Positions 54,420-63,879 of a DNA stretch of 64,000 nt are shown piece by piece. The number at the start of each line of letters is the position of its first letter. Positions within the stretch are counted from its first letter, which is position 1. The notes beneath the pieces were generated by a model that did no database searches, was not told the origin of the DNA, and saw only the letters and a program-made list of their open reading frames with translations. Source of the stretch: Bradyrhizobium sp. 149 (GTDB lineage Bacteria > Pseudomonadota > Alphaproteobacteria > Rhizobiales > Xanthobacteraceae); NCBI RefSeq assembly GCF_023073915.1, contig NZ_JADPKK010000023.1, forward strand, positions 434,001 through 498,000, in the 5' to 3' direction. The position numbers and the translations under genes are program-made.

Positions 54420-54536
54420 GGGCCTTGCTTCAAGCGGCCGCACACGTAGCCCGCCCCCGAAATGCGTCGTCAGCATGCAAACGCCTAGGTTTTGGATGAT
54501 ACTCCAGATGCGGTCGAGACGAACTTTCTTGCTCAT
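54420..54536 (-). pseudogene. N-terminal fragment of a pyridoxamine-phosphate-oxidase-like protein
   Basis: From the ATG at 54536 the frame reads KVRLDRIWSIIQNLGVCMLT and HFGGGLRVRPLEARPE, the start of the general-stress-protein-26/PNPOx-like flavin-binding family (about 160 residues). After about 40 codons it turns into unrelated sequence. The rest of the gene is missing. Confidence 0.6.
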
Positions 54537-54825
54537 GATCAAATCGAGCTGCAGTATTTGGAAGTTGTCGGAGCGACGATGCGCAGTCATTCGCGACTGC
54601 AGTCGCCCGCACGTGATAAACTGAAAACACCAGATCCGTCCCTCACCGCTGGTACAGTTAGGAACTACCGCTGGGTCCCTCTTCGCCTCTCCCGGGGTGG
54701 TTCTGAACGTTGGCCCCGACGCGGCGGCCGGGGCTAGCACCGCGGTGGTAAGCTGGACCAGAACTAAGTCGCTGATGGTCAAGTCGGTGTTCGAACGTGT
54801 GCGGCTTGATCGATGGTGCCACGCT

Positions 54826-55674
54826 TTACAGCCCCCGCGCCCATGCGACGATAGCTCGAACGACAGCCGCTGGCTGTTCACAGGGAAGAGCGTGGCTGGC
54901 GTTTGGCACCACGGCCACGCTGACGCGGTCTCCGAAATCGTTCTTCAGCTCATCAGCCGTGTCCCGCGGCCGAAACGGGTCATCTGCGGCTTGCAGATCG
55001 AGCATGCGTGCCGCGCCGCTTGCCCACCAGGATTCTCGTTTCGTGTTGAGGCCAGCGGCCCGCTGACTCTCGGTGACATCCTTGTGCCACCCTTCAAGCC
55101 AAGAGGACGCGTCGTTGCCTGGAGCGAAAAAGGCGAACTCCAGCGCCTTCAACCGTAACGCCGTCGGCTGGCTGAGATCGTTGATCGTGGTTATCGCGTC
55201 GCTGAGCTGGCGTGGCCAACTCTTCGCACCCGCCGCCATCAACACGACGCCGCGGACAAGCTGGGGATGGTCAGTTGCAACGGTGCGGGCGATCCAATTG
55301 CCATAGGCGTGGCCCGCAATGATAGCCGGACCAGCGCCCTCGTGCTTGATGATCGCTGCGATGTCATTAGCGAAATCATGAAAGCTGACGCCTGTCATCA
55401 GCCCGACACTGCTGCCGATGCCGCGCGGCTGAGGACGCAGCACGCGGAAGCCGGCCTGCGCGAGTCCCCCGGCGAGCACGTCGAAGTCTTCCGAATCACG
55501 ACCGGTGGATGGGAGCAGGACGATCATGGGTCCGTGCCCCTCGGCGATCACCTCGATCCTGGTTGCGCCAACATCGACGATATGCCGTGACCGATTTTCG
55601 GCCGCGGATGCCATGGTAAGCTGAAGCACCAACCCGATCGTGACGCTGGCGCGGCCCAGAACAACTCCGGTCAT
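54826..55674 (-). CDS. secreted alpha/beta-hydrolase with Ala at the nucleophile position
   Basis: The ATG at 55674 has a GGTGGAAG site and begins a signal peptide (LGRASVTIGLVLQLTMASAA). The 282-residue protein has the alpha/beta-hydrolase order: MIVLLPSTGRDSEDFD, PQPRGIGSS, the elbow IIAGHAYGNWIA, VRGVVLMAAG and the late His (VPNASHALP). The usual G-x-S-x-G has Ala in place of Ser, so ester hydrolysis by the normal mechanism is not expected. Related proteins with GHAFGN exist, so this may be a subfamily with another chemistry or a binding role. Confidence 0.75.
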   Translation of the reverse strand: MTGVVLGRASVTIGLVLQLTMASAAENRSRHIVDVGATRIEVIAEGHGPMIVLLPSTGRDSEDFDVLAGGLAQAGFRVLRPQPRGIGSSVGLMTGVSFHDFANDIAAIIKHEGAGPAIIAGHAYGNWIARTVATDHPQLVRGVVLMAAGAKSWPRQLSDAITTINDLSQPTALRLKALEFAFFAPGNDASSWLEGWHKDVTESQRAAGLNTKRESWWASGAARMLDLQAADDPFRPRDTADELKNDFGDRVSVAVVPNASHALPCEQPAAVVRAIVAWARGL

Positions 55675-55805
55675 GGTTTCTTCCACCTGAGCTCGACGCG
55701 CAAATGCCGGATGCCATTTATCCGAGGCTTGGCGAGGAGCCGTCTGTTGCAACGTTTGGCTAGGTTAACCGCAGGGCGGCAATCCAGCGCCCATGCGAGA
55801 TTCTG

Positions 55806-57176
55806 TCACGCATCAGCGCGCTGCTTTGCTGCCTGCCGAAGGTTTCCCTCGTGAACCTGCGCTGTAGCGCTCACAGATCCGGTCGAGCTCGTACCTACGA
55901 GCATCACCACAGCACCGAATGCCATCACCGCCCCATAGACGTATAGTCCGTATGTTAGCGACCCCGTCACCGTGGTCATCCAGCCGACTAAGGTCGGCGC
56001 GAAGAACGCGCCGATACCGCCGCAGGTCGTGATCATCGCAATTCCGCCGGCCGCCGCCGATCCCGAGAGATAGAGGCTGGGCATCGTCCAAAACGGGCCC
56101 GTCGCGCCGAGATATCCGACCGTCATCACCGTGAGCAGACTTATAGCCATCCAGGGATGGCCCATTGCCTGAGGAAGCAACAACCAGCCGATCGCGCAAA
56201 GCAATGTCGGGACCGCGGCGTGCCAGCGTCGCTCGCCCAAACGGTCGGAGCTTCGCGCAATGAGTTGCTGCGCTGCCACGGCGACGATGTAGGGGATGGC
56301 GGAGAACAGGCCCAGTGCAAGCGGTTCGTGAATTCCGGTTCCGCGGAGAATGGTCGGAAGCCATAGCGGAATTCCGGCTCCGCCGGCGATCAGGCCGACC
56401 GACATGCCGCAAAGAATATACAGGCGTCGATCGCGCAGAGCCGCTCCGAAATTGTGCTGACGCTGTCGCTGACCTGCATTCGCTTCGCTTTGCAGTTCGG
56501 CGGTAATGATTGCAACCTCACGCGCCGAGAGCCATTTCGCCGTCTGGGGACTGTCGGCGAGCACGAAGTAGACAACGATGCCCGTGAGCGCCGAAGGCAG
56601 GCCCTCTATGATGAACAGCCATTGCCAGCCCTTCAGGCCGAGCAGCCCGTCGGCGCCACCGAGAATAGCTCCGGACAACGGCCCGCTGACGATGCCGGAG
56701 ATGGCGATCGCAGACATGAAGAGCGCGGTGAATTGGCTGCGGCGCGACGGCGGGATCCAAGTGGTGAGATAGAACAGCACGCCCGGAAACAGCCCAGCCT
56801 CGGCGGCCCCCAGCATGAAGCGAAGAATGTAATAGTGAGAAGGCGCGGTCATGAAAGCGAGCGCCGCCGAACAAAGCCCCCAGCAGACCATGATGCGCAG
56901 CAGCGTGGTCCGCGCCCCGATGCGGGCGAGCCACAGATTGCTGGGCACCTCGAACACGCTGTATCCGAGGTAAAAAAGGCCACCGCCGAGGCCGTACGTC
57001 GCCTCGCTGAAACGCAGGTCACCCATGAACTGCAGCTTCGCGAACCCGACATTGCCGCGATCAATGAACGCAAGCACATATGCCAGCATCAAGATCGGAA
57101 CCAGGCGCCACGCCACTTTGCGAAACGTCGCATCCACCTCCTGGTGACCAGGCATATCGATACTTGTGTCCGTCAC
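55806..57176 (-). CDS. MFS transporter, anion:cation symporter (ACS) family
   Basis: The 456-residue protein has twelve membrane helices and the ACS features: YVLAFIDRGNVGFAKLQFMG in helix 1, YSVFEVPSNLWLARIGARTT after helix 2, and AAEAGLFPGVLFYLTTWIPP before helix 4. Members import organic anions such as tartrate, phthalate and hydroxyphenylacetate. The GntR regulator gene lies upstream on the same strand, and the divergent catabolic operon probably degrades what this protein imports. Confidence 0.92.
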   Translation of the reverse strand: MTDTSIDMPGHQEVDATFRKVAWRLVPILMLAYVLAFIDRGNVGFAKLQFMGDLRFSEATYGLGGGLFYLGYSVFEVPSNLWLARIGARTTLLRIMVCWGLCSAALAFMTAPSHYYILRFMLGAAEAGLFPGVLFYLTTWIPPSRRSQFTALFMSAIAISGIVSGPLSGAILGGADGLLGLKGWQWLFIIEGLPSALTGIVVYFVLADSPQTAKWLSAREVAIITAELQSEANAGQRQRQHNFGAALRDRRLYILCGMSVGLIAGGAGIPLWLPTILRGTGIHEPLALGLFSAIPYIVAVAAQQLIARSSDRLGERRWHAAVPTLLCAIGWLLLPQAMGHPWMAISLLTVMTVGYLGATGPFWTMPSLYLSGSAAAGGIAMITTCGGIGAFFAPTLVGWMTTVTGSLTYGLYVYGAVMAFGAVVMLVGTSSTGSVSATAQVHEGNLRQAAKQRADA

Positions 57177-57219
57177 GCGCGCCTCCCCTGCCGGCCGCGC
57201 TCGTGGCGCGTCGTTTAGC

Positions 57220-57232
57220 CTTATGTCATAAG
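57220..57232. promoter_or_regulatory. perfect 13-bp palindrome upstream of the MFS gene
   Basis: CTTATGTCATAAG is a perfect inverted repeat with a one-base centre, 44 bases before the MFS start and 40 bases after the GntR gene. A related but imperfect pair (ATCAT, ATGAT) lies in the GntR-GST gap. It is a good candidate operator for the GntR protein. Confidence 0.5.
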
Positions 57233-57271
57233 CATGAACTATAGGGCTAATCTTGTCCAGCGGGGGCGTTG

Positions 57272-58033
57272 TCAGAGGCGCATGTCCAGACGCACAAGGT
57301 CCCCCCGATAGACGCCCTTGGACAAGAGAATGAGGCGTCCTCGATCATCGACTGCCGATCGATCGACGAGACACACGGGCGCGTTCAGCGGAAGCTCGAG
57401 CAGTGCCGACATTTCGAGATCGGCGGAGCCGATGACGATGGTTTGATGCGCGTGGCTGATGTTGCGCGGAAAGAAGCTCGCCAGACGCATCGCCGTCGTG
57501 CTGCTCAGAGCTTCACGGGGGATCAGCGGAAAGAACTCCACATCGATGAACACGTCGGCCACCAGGAATATCTGTCCCTCGCGCGAATGACGCCGCCTCA
57601 GCCGGCGATACCGTGACGTCGGCGCGCCGATATCATGAAATCGCCGCGGTAAATGGCTCACATCGTCCTCTTCCAAGACCTCGATGACGGCGCCTTCTCG
57701 CGCATTGAGAAGCCCGCGCCAGTCCGTGGTCATGTCGAGCCAAAGATGTTGGCGCTCCTGCGCGTTGACGAAAGTCCCCTTCGCCCTGAAGCGGCTGATC
57801 AGGGCATCGCTCTCGAGGATGCCAAGCGCCTGGCGAATGGTGGCGCGCGCTACGCCATGCTGCGCGGCCAATTCATCGACGGTTGGGATCTGATCACCCA
57901 CTGGCCAATGACCGGACTCGATGTTGCGGCGAAACAGCGTCGCCAGCTGGACATAGCGGGCAACATTGCTGCGCGAGAGGTCCGGCTTGGCCGGAGACGT
58001 GGTGCGGCTAGGCATGACAGGACTGCAGGACAC
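57272..58033 (-). CDS. GntR/HutC-family transcriptional regulator
   Basis: The 253-residue protein has an N-terminal winged helix (ESGHWPVGDQIPTVDELAAQ, GVARATIRQALGILESDALI) and a C-terminal UTRA effector domain (YRRLRRRHSREGQIFLVADV, DRSAVDDRGRLILLSKGVYR). It sits between the MFS gene and the divergent GST-CoA transferase operon, in the classic position to control both. The effector is probably an organic acid. Confidence 0.92.
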   Translation of the reverse strand: MSCSPVMPSRTTSPAKPDLSRSNVARYVQLATLFRRNIESGHWPVGDQIPTVDELAAQHGVARATIRQALGILESDALISRFRAKGTFVNAQERQHLWLDMTTDWRGLLNAREGAVIEVLEEDDVSHLPRRFHDIGAPTSRYRRLRRRHSREGQIFLVADVFIDVEFFPLIPREALSSTTAMRLASFFPRNISHAHQTIVIGSADLEMSALLELPLNAPVCLVDRSAVDDRGRLILLSKGVYRGDLVRLDMRL

Positions 58034-58146
58034 GAATGATCAATAGGCTAGACATATGATCTTTTTCCTTCTATGGCGAGAGGCATCATAACGCTGCATG
58101 ATAGGAACGCCCGGGTGTCTCATGTCCATTTCCGAGGAGGCCGGGG

Positions 58147-58761
58147 GTGAAGCTTCATTGGTCGCCTCGTTCGCCCTACGTCCGCAAGGTGATGGTTGCC
58201 GCACATGAACTCGGGCTCGCCGAGCGCATCACTTGCGTGCGCAGCGTTGCAGCCCTGCCGACCCCCAATCCTATCATCATGGCGGACAATCCCCTGAGCA
58301 AGATCCCGACCCTGGTCCTCGATAACGGAGATGTCCTGCTCGATTCGCGCACGATCGTCGAATATCTGGACAGTCTGGCAGGACCGGGCGTGCTGGTGCC
58401 GCTTGAAGGGCCGGCGCGCTGGCGCGCTCTCAGCCGGCAGGCGCTGGCGGACGGCCTGCTCGACCTGCTGATCCTGTGGCGAAACGAGCGCACGAAACCG
58501 GTGGAGCGGCAGACAGAGGCGTGGCTCGAAGCGTTCTCGACCAAGGTCAATGCGACATGCGATCGGTTCGAGCAGCAGGCCGCGAATTCGCCGGCGTCGA
58601 GTTTCGGGATCGGCGAGATCGCGCTCGGCTGTGCGCTGTCCTACGCCGATTTCCGGTTTGCCGAGCTCGATTGGCGATCCGGACGTCCCCATCTTTCCAG
58701 CTGGCACGAAAGCTTCGCCGCCCGTCCATCCGCGCAGGCCACGGAGGCCGTCGATGACTGA
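58147..58761 (+). CDS. glutathione S-transferase family protein
   Basis: The GTG at 58147 follows a GGAGG-type site (GAGGAGGCCGGGG). The 204-residue protein has the thioredoxin-like N-terminal domain (SPRSPYVRKVMVAAHELGL, NPLSKIPTLVLDNGDVLLDS, with SRTIVEYLD for glutathione contact) and an all-helical C-terminal domain. It may isomerise or conjugate an intermediate of the pathway encoded after it. It overlaps the CoA transferase gene by eight bases, so they are co-translated. Confidence 0.9.
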   Translation: MKLHWSPRSPYVRKVMVAAHELGLAERITCVRSVAALPTPNPIIMADNPLSKIPTLVLDNGDVLLDSRTIVEYLDSLAGPGVLVPLEGPARWRALSRQALADGLLDLLILWRNERTKPVERQTEAWLEAFSTKVNATCDRFEQQAANSPASSFGIGEIALGCALSYADFRFAELDWRSGRPHLSSWHESFAARPSAQATEAVDD

Positions 58762-60001
58762 CGACACGCGAGCGGCCGAGCGCAGCGGTCCGCTCAGTCA
58801 CATCCGTGTTCTCGACCTCAGCCGCATCATGGCTGCGCCATGGGCGACGCAGATTCTCGCCGATCTGGGTGCGGATGTAATCAAGGTTGAACGGCCGGAA
58901 ACCGGCGACGATACGCGCAGTTGGGGCCCGCCCTTCCTGCGCGACGCGGAGGGCCGGACCACCAAGGATGCTGGCTACTTCCTCGCCGTCAATCGCGGCA
59001 AACGGTCCATCACCGTGGACATCGCGCAGCCCAAGGGACAAGCCATCGTGCGGCAGCTCGCGGCGACATCTGACGTCGTCATCGAGAACTTCAAGGCCGG
59101 CGCGCTTGCCCGCTATGGCCTGGATGCGAATTCGCTTCGAGCGCTCAATCCCGCGCTGATCTATTGCTCCGTGACGGGCTTCGGTCAGGACGGGCCGCGC
59201 TGCGATCAGGCTGCCTATGACTTCGCTATCCAGGCGTTGGGCGGGCTCATGAGCATTACCGGAGAGCGCGACGGCCGCCCCGGAGCGGGCCCGCAGAAGG
59301 TAGGCATTCCGATCATCGATCTCATGACCGGCATGTACGCGGCAGTCGCGATCCTGGCCGCTTTGACGCGCGCCGCAGAGACGCGCCAGGGCGAGACCAT
59401 AGACCTTGCGATGCTGGACGTTTCGGCAGCGATCCTCGCAAACCAGGCAATGAACCATCTGCTCACCGGCCGGATTCCAACGCGCGGCGGCAACCAACAT
59501 CCGAACATCCAACCGCAAGACGTATTCGCCTGCGCGGACGGGACGTTCGTCCTCGCCGTCGGCAATGACGGCCAGTTTGCCAAGCTTTGTTCGGTTCTGG
59601 GCAAGCCCGAATGGGCCAACGATGCGCGGTTCAGCACCAACGCTGCCCGCGTGATCAACAACGCTGTGCTGACAGAGCTTCTGGCAGGGCAGTTCGCCGG
59701 GCGCACACGACATGAGATCGTCACTGCTCTCGACGAGACCGGCGTCCCCGCCGCCCCAATCAACACCATCGATCAGGTGCTGGCCGACGACCAGATCCGG
59801 CACAGAGGGATGCTTCAGCAGCTTCCTCACCCGATCGCCGGAAGCTTGCCCCAGATCGTCAGCCCGATCCGGATGCAGGACGCTCCGCTCCGCTTCAACC
59901 GCGCGCCTCCTACCCTCGGTCAGCATACGCGGTCGGTCCTGGAAGAGATCGGTCTCAGCGACACCGAAATCGCGGCGCTCGCGGTGGAGGGCATTGTTTG
60001 A
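58754..60001 (+). CDS. CaiB/BaiF family CoA transferase (class III)
   Basis: The ATG at 58754 gives 415 residues, the family length. Key blocks are IRVLDLSRIMAAPWATQILA, DLGADVIKVERP, FLAVNRGKRSITVDI, the catalytic Asp in IPIIDLMTGMYA, and GGNQHPNIQPQDVFACADGT. It moves CoA from a donor such as succinyl-CoA to a carboxylic acid, activating the substrate. The enoyl-CoA hydratase gene three positions on would use its product. Confidence 0.93.
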   Translation: MTDDTRAAERSGPLSHIRVLDLSRIMAAPWATQILADLGADVIKVERPETGDDTRSWGPPFLRDAEGRTTKDAGYFLAVNRGKRSITVDIAQPKGQAIVRQLAATSDVVIENFKAGALARYGLDANSLRALNPALIYCSVTGFGQDGPRCDQAAYDFAIQALGGLMSITGERDGRPGAGPQKVGIPIIDLMTGMYAAVAILAALTRAAETRQGETIDLAMLDVSAAILANQAMNHLLTGRIPTRGGNQHPNIQPQDVFACADGTFVLAVGNDGQFAKLCSVLGKPEWANDARFSTNAARVINNAVLTELLAGQFAGRTRHEIVTALDETGVPAAPINTIDQVLADDQIRHRGMLQQLPHPIAGSLPQIVSPIRMQDAPLRFNRAPPTLGQHTRSVLEEIGLSDTEIAALAVEGIV

Positions 60002-60648
60002 GCATCGACGAAAAGAAAGTGTCCTGCCATGAGCCGCGCATTCCGCTCCTGAGCGCCGACGAGATGAGTCCCGCGCAGCGGCAAATCTATGATCAGGTTG
60101 TGTCGGGACCGCGCGGCCAGATGATTGGTCCGCTCCGCGCCGCTATTCACAGTCCGGAACTCGCCGCGCTCTGGTCCGAATTCGGAGAGTTCATACGCTA
60201 CCGCACATGTCTGCCGCCGCGGCTGAACGAGCTTGCCATCCTCGTCACCGCGCGACGCTGGACCAGTCAGGTCGAATGGTGGGTGCACGCCCGCGCCTGC
60301 GCCGCGGCCGGAATGCCTGAAACGATGATCGACGCAATCGGCGCCAAACGTGCGCCGGTGTTTACCGAAGAGGCGGATCTGGAGGTCTACGAATTTGCGC
60401 GGTCGCTGCAGCAGATGGGCCAGGTTGGACAGGAGACGTACAACGCCATTCAGCGCCGCTGGGGCACCCGCGGCGTGGTCGAGCTGACGGCCGTGATCGG
60501 CTACTACACGATGGTCTCGATCACGCTGAATGCGCACCGCTTGCCGCTGCCCGAGGGCATCGATGAGCTGCCGTTGGAAAGCGATCTCGTTATCCTTCCG
60601 CCGGGCCGGCTTGGAGCGGCCTCGTCAGTGGCGGCAGCTCAGTCGTGA
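59998..60648 (+). CDS. carboxymuconolactone decarboxylase-family protein
   Basis: The TTG at 59998 overlaps the previous stop; a GTG seven codons later is an alternative. The 216-residue protein has the CMD/AhpD helical fold (LNELAILVTARRWTSQVEWW, HARACAAAGMPETMIDAIGA, VELTAVIGYYTMVSITLNAH). There is no CxxC, so it is not a peroxidase-type AhpD. It is more likely a lyase or decarboxylase in the pathway. The substrate is not evident. Confidence 0.85.
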   Translation: MSIDEKKVSCHEPRIPLLSADEMSPAQRQIYDQVVSGPRGQMIGPLRAAIHSPELAALWSEFGEFIRYRTCLPPRLNELAILVTARRWTSQVEWWVHARACAAAGMPETMIDAIGAKRAPVFTEEADLEVYEFARSLQQMGQVGQETYNAIQRRWGTRGVVELTAVIGYYTMVSITLNAHRLPLPEGIDELPLESDLVILPPGRLGAASSVAAAQS

Positions 60649-61526
60649 CCGTCCCTCCCCCGCTCGCCTCAGCGCCCTTACGCGCCCTTCCCCCGGGAGC
60701 CTGCGACGCACACAGTCACGTGTTCGGACCCTTCGATCGCTTTCCGCCGATCGAACGGTCCGTCTACGCGCTTCCGGAGGCCGCGCCCGAGATTCATTCC
60801 GCCGTTCGCAACACGCTCGGTGTGGCGCGCGGCGTGCTGACGCAACCTGCGCCCTATGCCAATGATCCCGCCGCGATGCTGGCCGCCATCGCCGGCGCCC
60901 CCAAGGCGTTGCGCGGAGTCGCGGTGACGGACGAATCCATCGGCGACCCGACTCTCGAGCGCTGGCGCATGGGCGGCATCGTCGGATTGCGCTTCACCGA
61001 AATGCGCACACCGTCCGGTGAACGCTATCCCGGCAGCGTCGGTTTTGCGGCCCTTCGTGCCCTGGCGCCGCGCATGCGCGAGACCGGCATGCACGCGCAG
61101 CTCTGGGCCAGTGCATCTCAGCTTGCAGAGCATCTTCCCGCATTGCTCCGGCTCGGCGTGCCGCTCGTGGTCGATCATATGGGGAACCCCGATCCGGGCG
61201 AAGGTCCGGACGGGGTGGCCTTTGCTCGGATCGTCGACCTACTCGCCGACGGCACGTTGTGGATGAAGCTGGTGCTGTGCCGGCTGTCCGCCGGCGGTTC
61301 GGACTACGCGCGCATCCGACCGCTTCACGATCGTCTCGTCGAGCGCGCACCGAACCGGCTCGTGTGGGGCTCCGACTGGCCCTATGTCCGCATGCAGCCG
61401 GCGCCGGATGCCGGACGTCTTGCCGACCTCTTCCAGGAGTGGATCGATGACGCCGCGCTCATTCGGCGCATCCTGGTCGTGAACCCGGCCAGTCTTTACG
61501 GTTTCAACAAGGAGGAACAAGCATGA
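60645..61526 (+). CDS. TIM-barrel amidohydrolase (2-pyrone-4,6-dicarboxylate lactonase-like)
   Basis: The GTG at 60645 overlaps the preceding stop (GTGA). The 293-residue protein has DAHSHVFGPFDRFP (metal-binding HxH region), MHAQLWASASQL, VVDHMGNPDPGEG and VWGSDWPYVRMQP with the catalytic Asp. This is the amidohydrolase_2 family, which includes LigI. It probably opens a lactone or hydrolyses a C-C or C-O bond of a ring-derived acid. With the CMD gene it suggests degradation of an aromatic or pyrone acid. Confidence 0.9.
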   Translation: MTVPPPLASAPLRALPPGACDAHSHVFGPFDRFPPIERSVYALPEAAPEIHSAVRNTLGVARGVLTQPAPYANDPAAMLAAIAGAPKALRGVAVTDESIGDPTLERWRMGGIVGLRFTEMRTPSGERYPGSVGFAALRALAPRMRETGMHAQLWASASQLAEHLPALLRLGVPLVVDHMGNPDPGEGPDGVAFARIVDLLADGTLWMKLVLCRLSAGGSDYARIRPLHDRLVERAPNRLVWGSDWPYVRMQPAPDAGRLADLFQEWIDDAALIRRILVVNPASLYGFNKEEQA

Positions 61527-62308
61527 GAGGATTAGAGGACGTCGAACGCTTCCGTGTCACGGTCGGGGCCCATGTCGCAACCGTCACGATCACCGCCCCG
61601 CCCGTGAATGCCCAGGACCGTCGTTTCCGCGAGGAATGCATTCGCGTCTTCGACGTGCTCGGCGCAGACGCCGACGTCCGCGCCATCGTCCTGACCGGCG
61701 ACGGCAAGGCCTTCTCCGCAGGCGCGGATCTTTCCGAGCGCGCAGCAATCCTGGCCGAACCCGGCGGGTATTCGCGGCACAACCGGCTGGTTCGCGCGTC
61801 GTTCGACTGCGTGCTCGAATGCCCGAAGCCGGTGATTGCCGCGGTCAACGGCGCCGCGATCGGCGCGGGCTGCGTCCTCGCGCTCGTGTGCGACATCCTC
61901 GTCGTTGCCGAGGAAGCGTTCCTGTCCATGACGGAAGTCGACTACGGTCTTGCCGGCGGCGTCCGCCACGTGCTGCGCGCCTTCAGCCCTTCCGATGCAC
62001 GCCTGATGATCTACACGGCCAAGCGCATTTACGGACCGGAGCTGCTGCGAATGAACGCTGCATCCTTGTGCGTGCCGAGGGCGAAGCTGCTCGAAGAAGC
62101 CACTTCGATTGCACGTACCATTGCCGACAAGGTTCCGCTCGCCGTGATTGCCGCCAAACGCTCGTTTGGCCTTACGGAGGAAATGCCGCTTCGCGACGGC
62201 TATCGTTACGAGCAGAGCCAGACCGCAGCACTGGCGGAGACCGAGGACACCAAGGAGGCGCTGACGGCGTTCCGCGAAAAGCGAAAGCCGGTGTTCAAGG
62301 GCCGGTGA
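61523..62308 (+). CDS. enoyl-CoA hydratase/isomerase family protein
   Basis: The ATG at 61523 overlaps the amidohydrolase stop (ATGA). The 261-residue crotonase-fold protein has the first oxyanion motif (GDGKAFSAGADLSERA) and the second (NGAAIGAGCVLALVCDILVV), then EEAFLSMTEVDYGLAGGV where crotonases carry a catalytic Glu. It would hydrate or cleave the CoA ester made by the CoA transferase. It ends the five-gene operon. Confidence 0.92.
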   Translation: MRGLEDVERFRVTVGAHVATVTITAPPVNAQDRRFREECIRVFDVLGADADVRAIVLTGDGKAFSAGADLSERAAILAEPGGYSRHNRLVRASFDCVLECPKPVIAAVNGAAIGAGCVLALVCDILVVAEEAFLSMTEVDYGLAGGVRHVLRAFSPSDARLMIYTAKRIYGPELLRMNAASLCVPRAKLLEEATSIARTIADKVPLAVIAAKRSFGLTEEMPLRDGYRYEQSQTAALAETEDTKEALTAFREKRKPVFKGR

Positions 62309-62601
62309 GCTCATGCCGCAAGATGCGAAATGGATCGAGCTGCTCGATTGCCGCGGTCGTCTCCTATAGGGCACCCAAGCGGCCGCGCCGCGCAAGGCGA
62401 ATTGGAAAAGCGGGAAGATGTCATCCGGCGGATCGGGGCGCAGGTGGGATAGGATCCTCGATTGGCTGCTAACGCCTTTCGAGTGCGGGAAAATAGACTT
62501 AGCTCGGAACGTGCGTAGGGATCAGCGCCCGTAGGGAGCAACGTGATGAGTCACAAACGAGTGCAGCTCACGAGCTGCACAAAAACGGAGGAACGCAAAC
62601 G
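62309..62601. other. intergenic region, no gene seen
   Basis: No frame shows a recognisable domain. It separates the five-gene operon from the lipase-like gene and probably holds the latter's promoter; GGAGG at 62589-62593 is that gene's ribosome-binding site. Confidence 0.5.
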
Positions 62602-63879
62602 ATGAAAGCACTTGCAACAATGGGCGTTGCGGCACTCGCTCTCTGCGCCTCGCCTTATCCGGGCAGGCTGTACGCCGCAGCGGAGTCACCACCTCAAGGG
62701 CCGAGCGTTGGTGACCAGGATTTGTCGCCGTTCTACCGCTGGACCGGCGCTTTGCCCGAGAAGCCAGGACTCATGCTACGCCAGGAGGGGTTGCCCGATC
62801 AGCCTGAGATCGTTGCGGTGGCAACGGCCCGAAGAATCTTGTACACTTCCACGGATGCAAGATGGCAATCCGGCATCATTCCGGTAAGCGGCACGCTTTA
62901 TCTTCCGAAGCGAGCCGCGCCACAGGGCGGATGGCCGCTTGTTGCCTGGGCGCATGGCACGCTCGGCGTTTCCGACAGGTGTGCCCCGTCCTGGAGCAGG
63001 CATCGACCGCGGGACGGCGAGTACATCAACAATTGGCTGGAACAAGGCTTCGCTGTCGTTGCCACTGACTACCAGGGTCTTGGCGGCCCCGGCCCGCATC
63101 CCTATCTCAATTGGGGAGCAGAAGGACGCTCGGTGCTCGATGCCGCAAGAGCAGCGCTTGGCCATGCGAACGGACAGATCGCCAACGCCATCATCATCAC
63201 GGGTCAGTCGCAAGGCTCCGGCGCCGCTCTCGGCGCAACGCGTCTGGCGCCCTCTTACGCGCCCGACCTCAACATCAAGGCATCGATCGCAACCGGCATC
63301 ATTTCCGCGTTTCCCCCGGCAGATAAGAAGCCTTCAAGCGAGCAGAGTTTTGCGCGTTCAGTTCCGCCGCAACTCACCATTCTCATGATGATCGGCGGTG
63401 CTCTCGGGGACGACGCGATAAAGCCGGACGACCTCGTGACTGAGGTAGGCAAGCCACTGCTGCAGGCCGCCCGCGAGGGATGCAACGCGGAGCTTGCACA
63501 GGTCGTTCGCAGCAACGGCCTGACCCTGGCCAACAGCCTGAAAGATCCTGAAATCGCGGATCGTCTAAGTGCCGTCATAGACATGAGCCCGGTTCAAATG
63601 CCGGTACCGGTCTTTCTCGCCACAGGTCTGGCCGACAAGGCGATCCAACCGCAGCGCCAATATGCCGCTGTTGCAGCGCTCTGCGCTGCCGGGAGCCCCG
63701 TGGTTTGGAAGACCTATGCTGGCGTGAGCCATAACGGAACGGTGCACGCAGCCTATTCCGACGAGCTTGCATTCGTTCAGGCCGCGCTGGCGGGCAATCC
63801 AATGCAGTCCAATTGCGCTTCGATTGCCGAACCTGGGCCGGCGGGCGAGCCCTTACCCGGTTTCAAATTCAACGACTAA
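62602..63879 (+). CDS. secreted lipase-like alpha/beta-hydrolase (LIP family)
   Basis: The ATG at 62602 follows a GGAGG site. A signal peptide (MKALATMGVAALALCASPYP, cleavage near YAAA) precedes a 400-residue hydrolase: GTLYLPKRA, VAWAHGTLGVSDRCAPS, VVATDYQGLGGPG, the nucleophile elbow GQSQGSGAA, FLATGLADKAIQP (Asp candidate) and GVSHNGTV (His). This layout matches the secretory lipase family (PF03583-like), which cleaves esters outside the inner membrane. Several Cys could form disulphides. It stands alone and is not clearly tied to the operon before it. Confidence 0.87.
   Translation: MKALATMGVAALALCASPYPGRLYAAAESPPQGPSVGDQDLSPFYRWTGALPEKPGLMLRQEGLPDQPEIVAVATARRILYTSTDARWQSGIIPVSGTLYLPKRAAPQGGWPLVAWAHGTLGVSDRCAPSWSRHRPRDGEYINNWLEQGFAVVATDYQGLGGPGPHPYLNWGAEGRSVLDAARAALGHANGQIANAIIITGQSQGSGAALGATRLAPSYAPDLNIKASIATGIISAFPPADKKPSSEQSFARSVPPQLTILMMIGGALGDDAIKPDDLVTEVGKPLLQAAREGCNAELAQVVRSNGLTLANSLKDPEIADRLSAVIDMSPVQMPVPVFLATGLADKAIQPQRQYAAVAALCAAGSPVVWKTYAGVSHNGTVHAAYSDELAFVQAALAGNPMQSNCASIAEPGPAGEPLPGFKFND

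Noticed and set aside
58547..59926. 459-codon minus-strand frame
   Set aside because: Antisense of the CoA transferase gene, which has complete family motifs on the plus strand.
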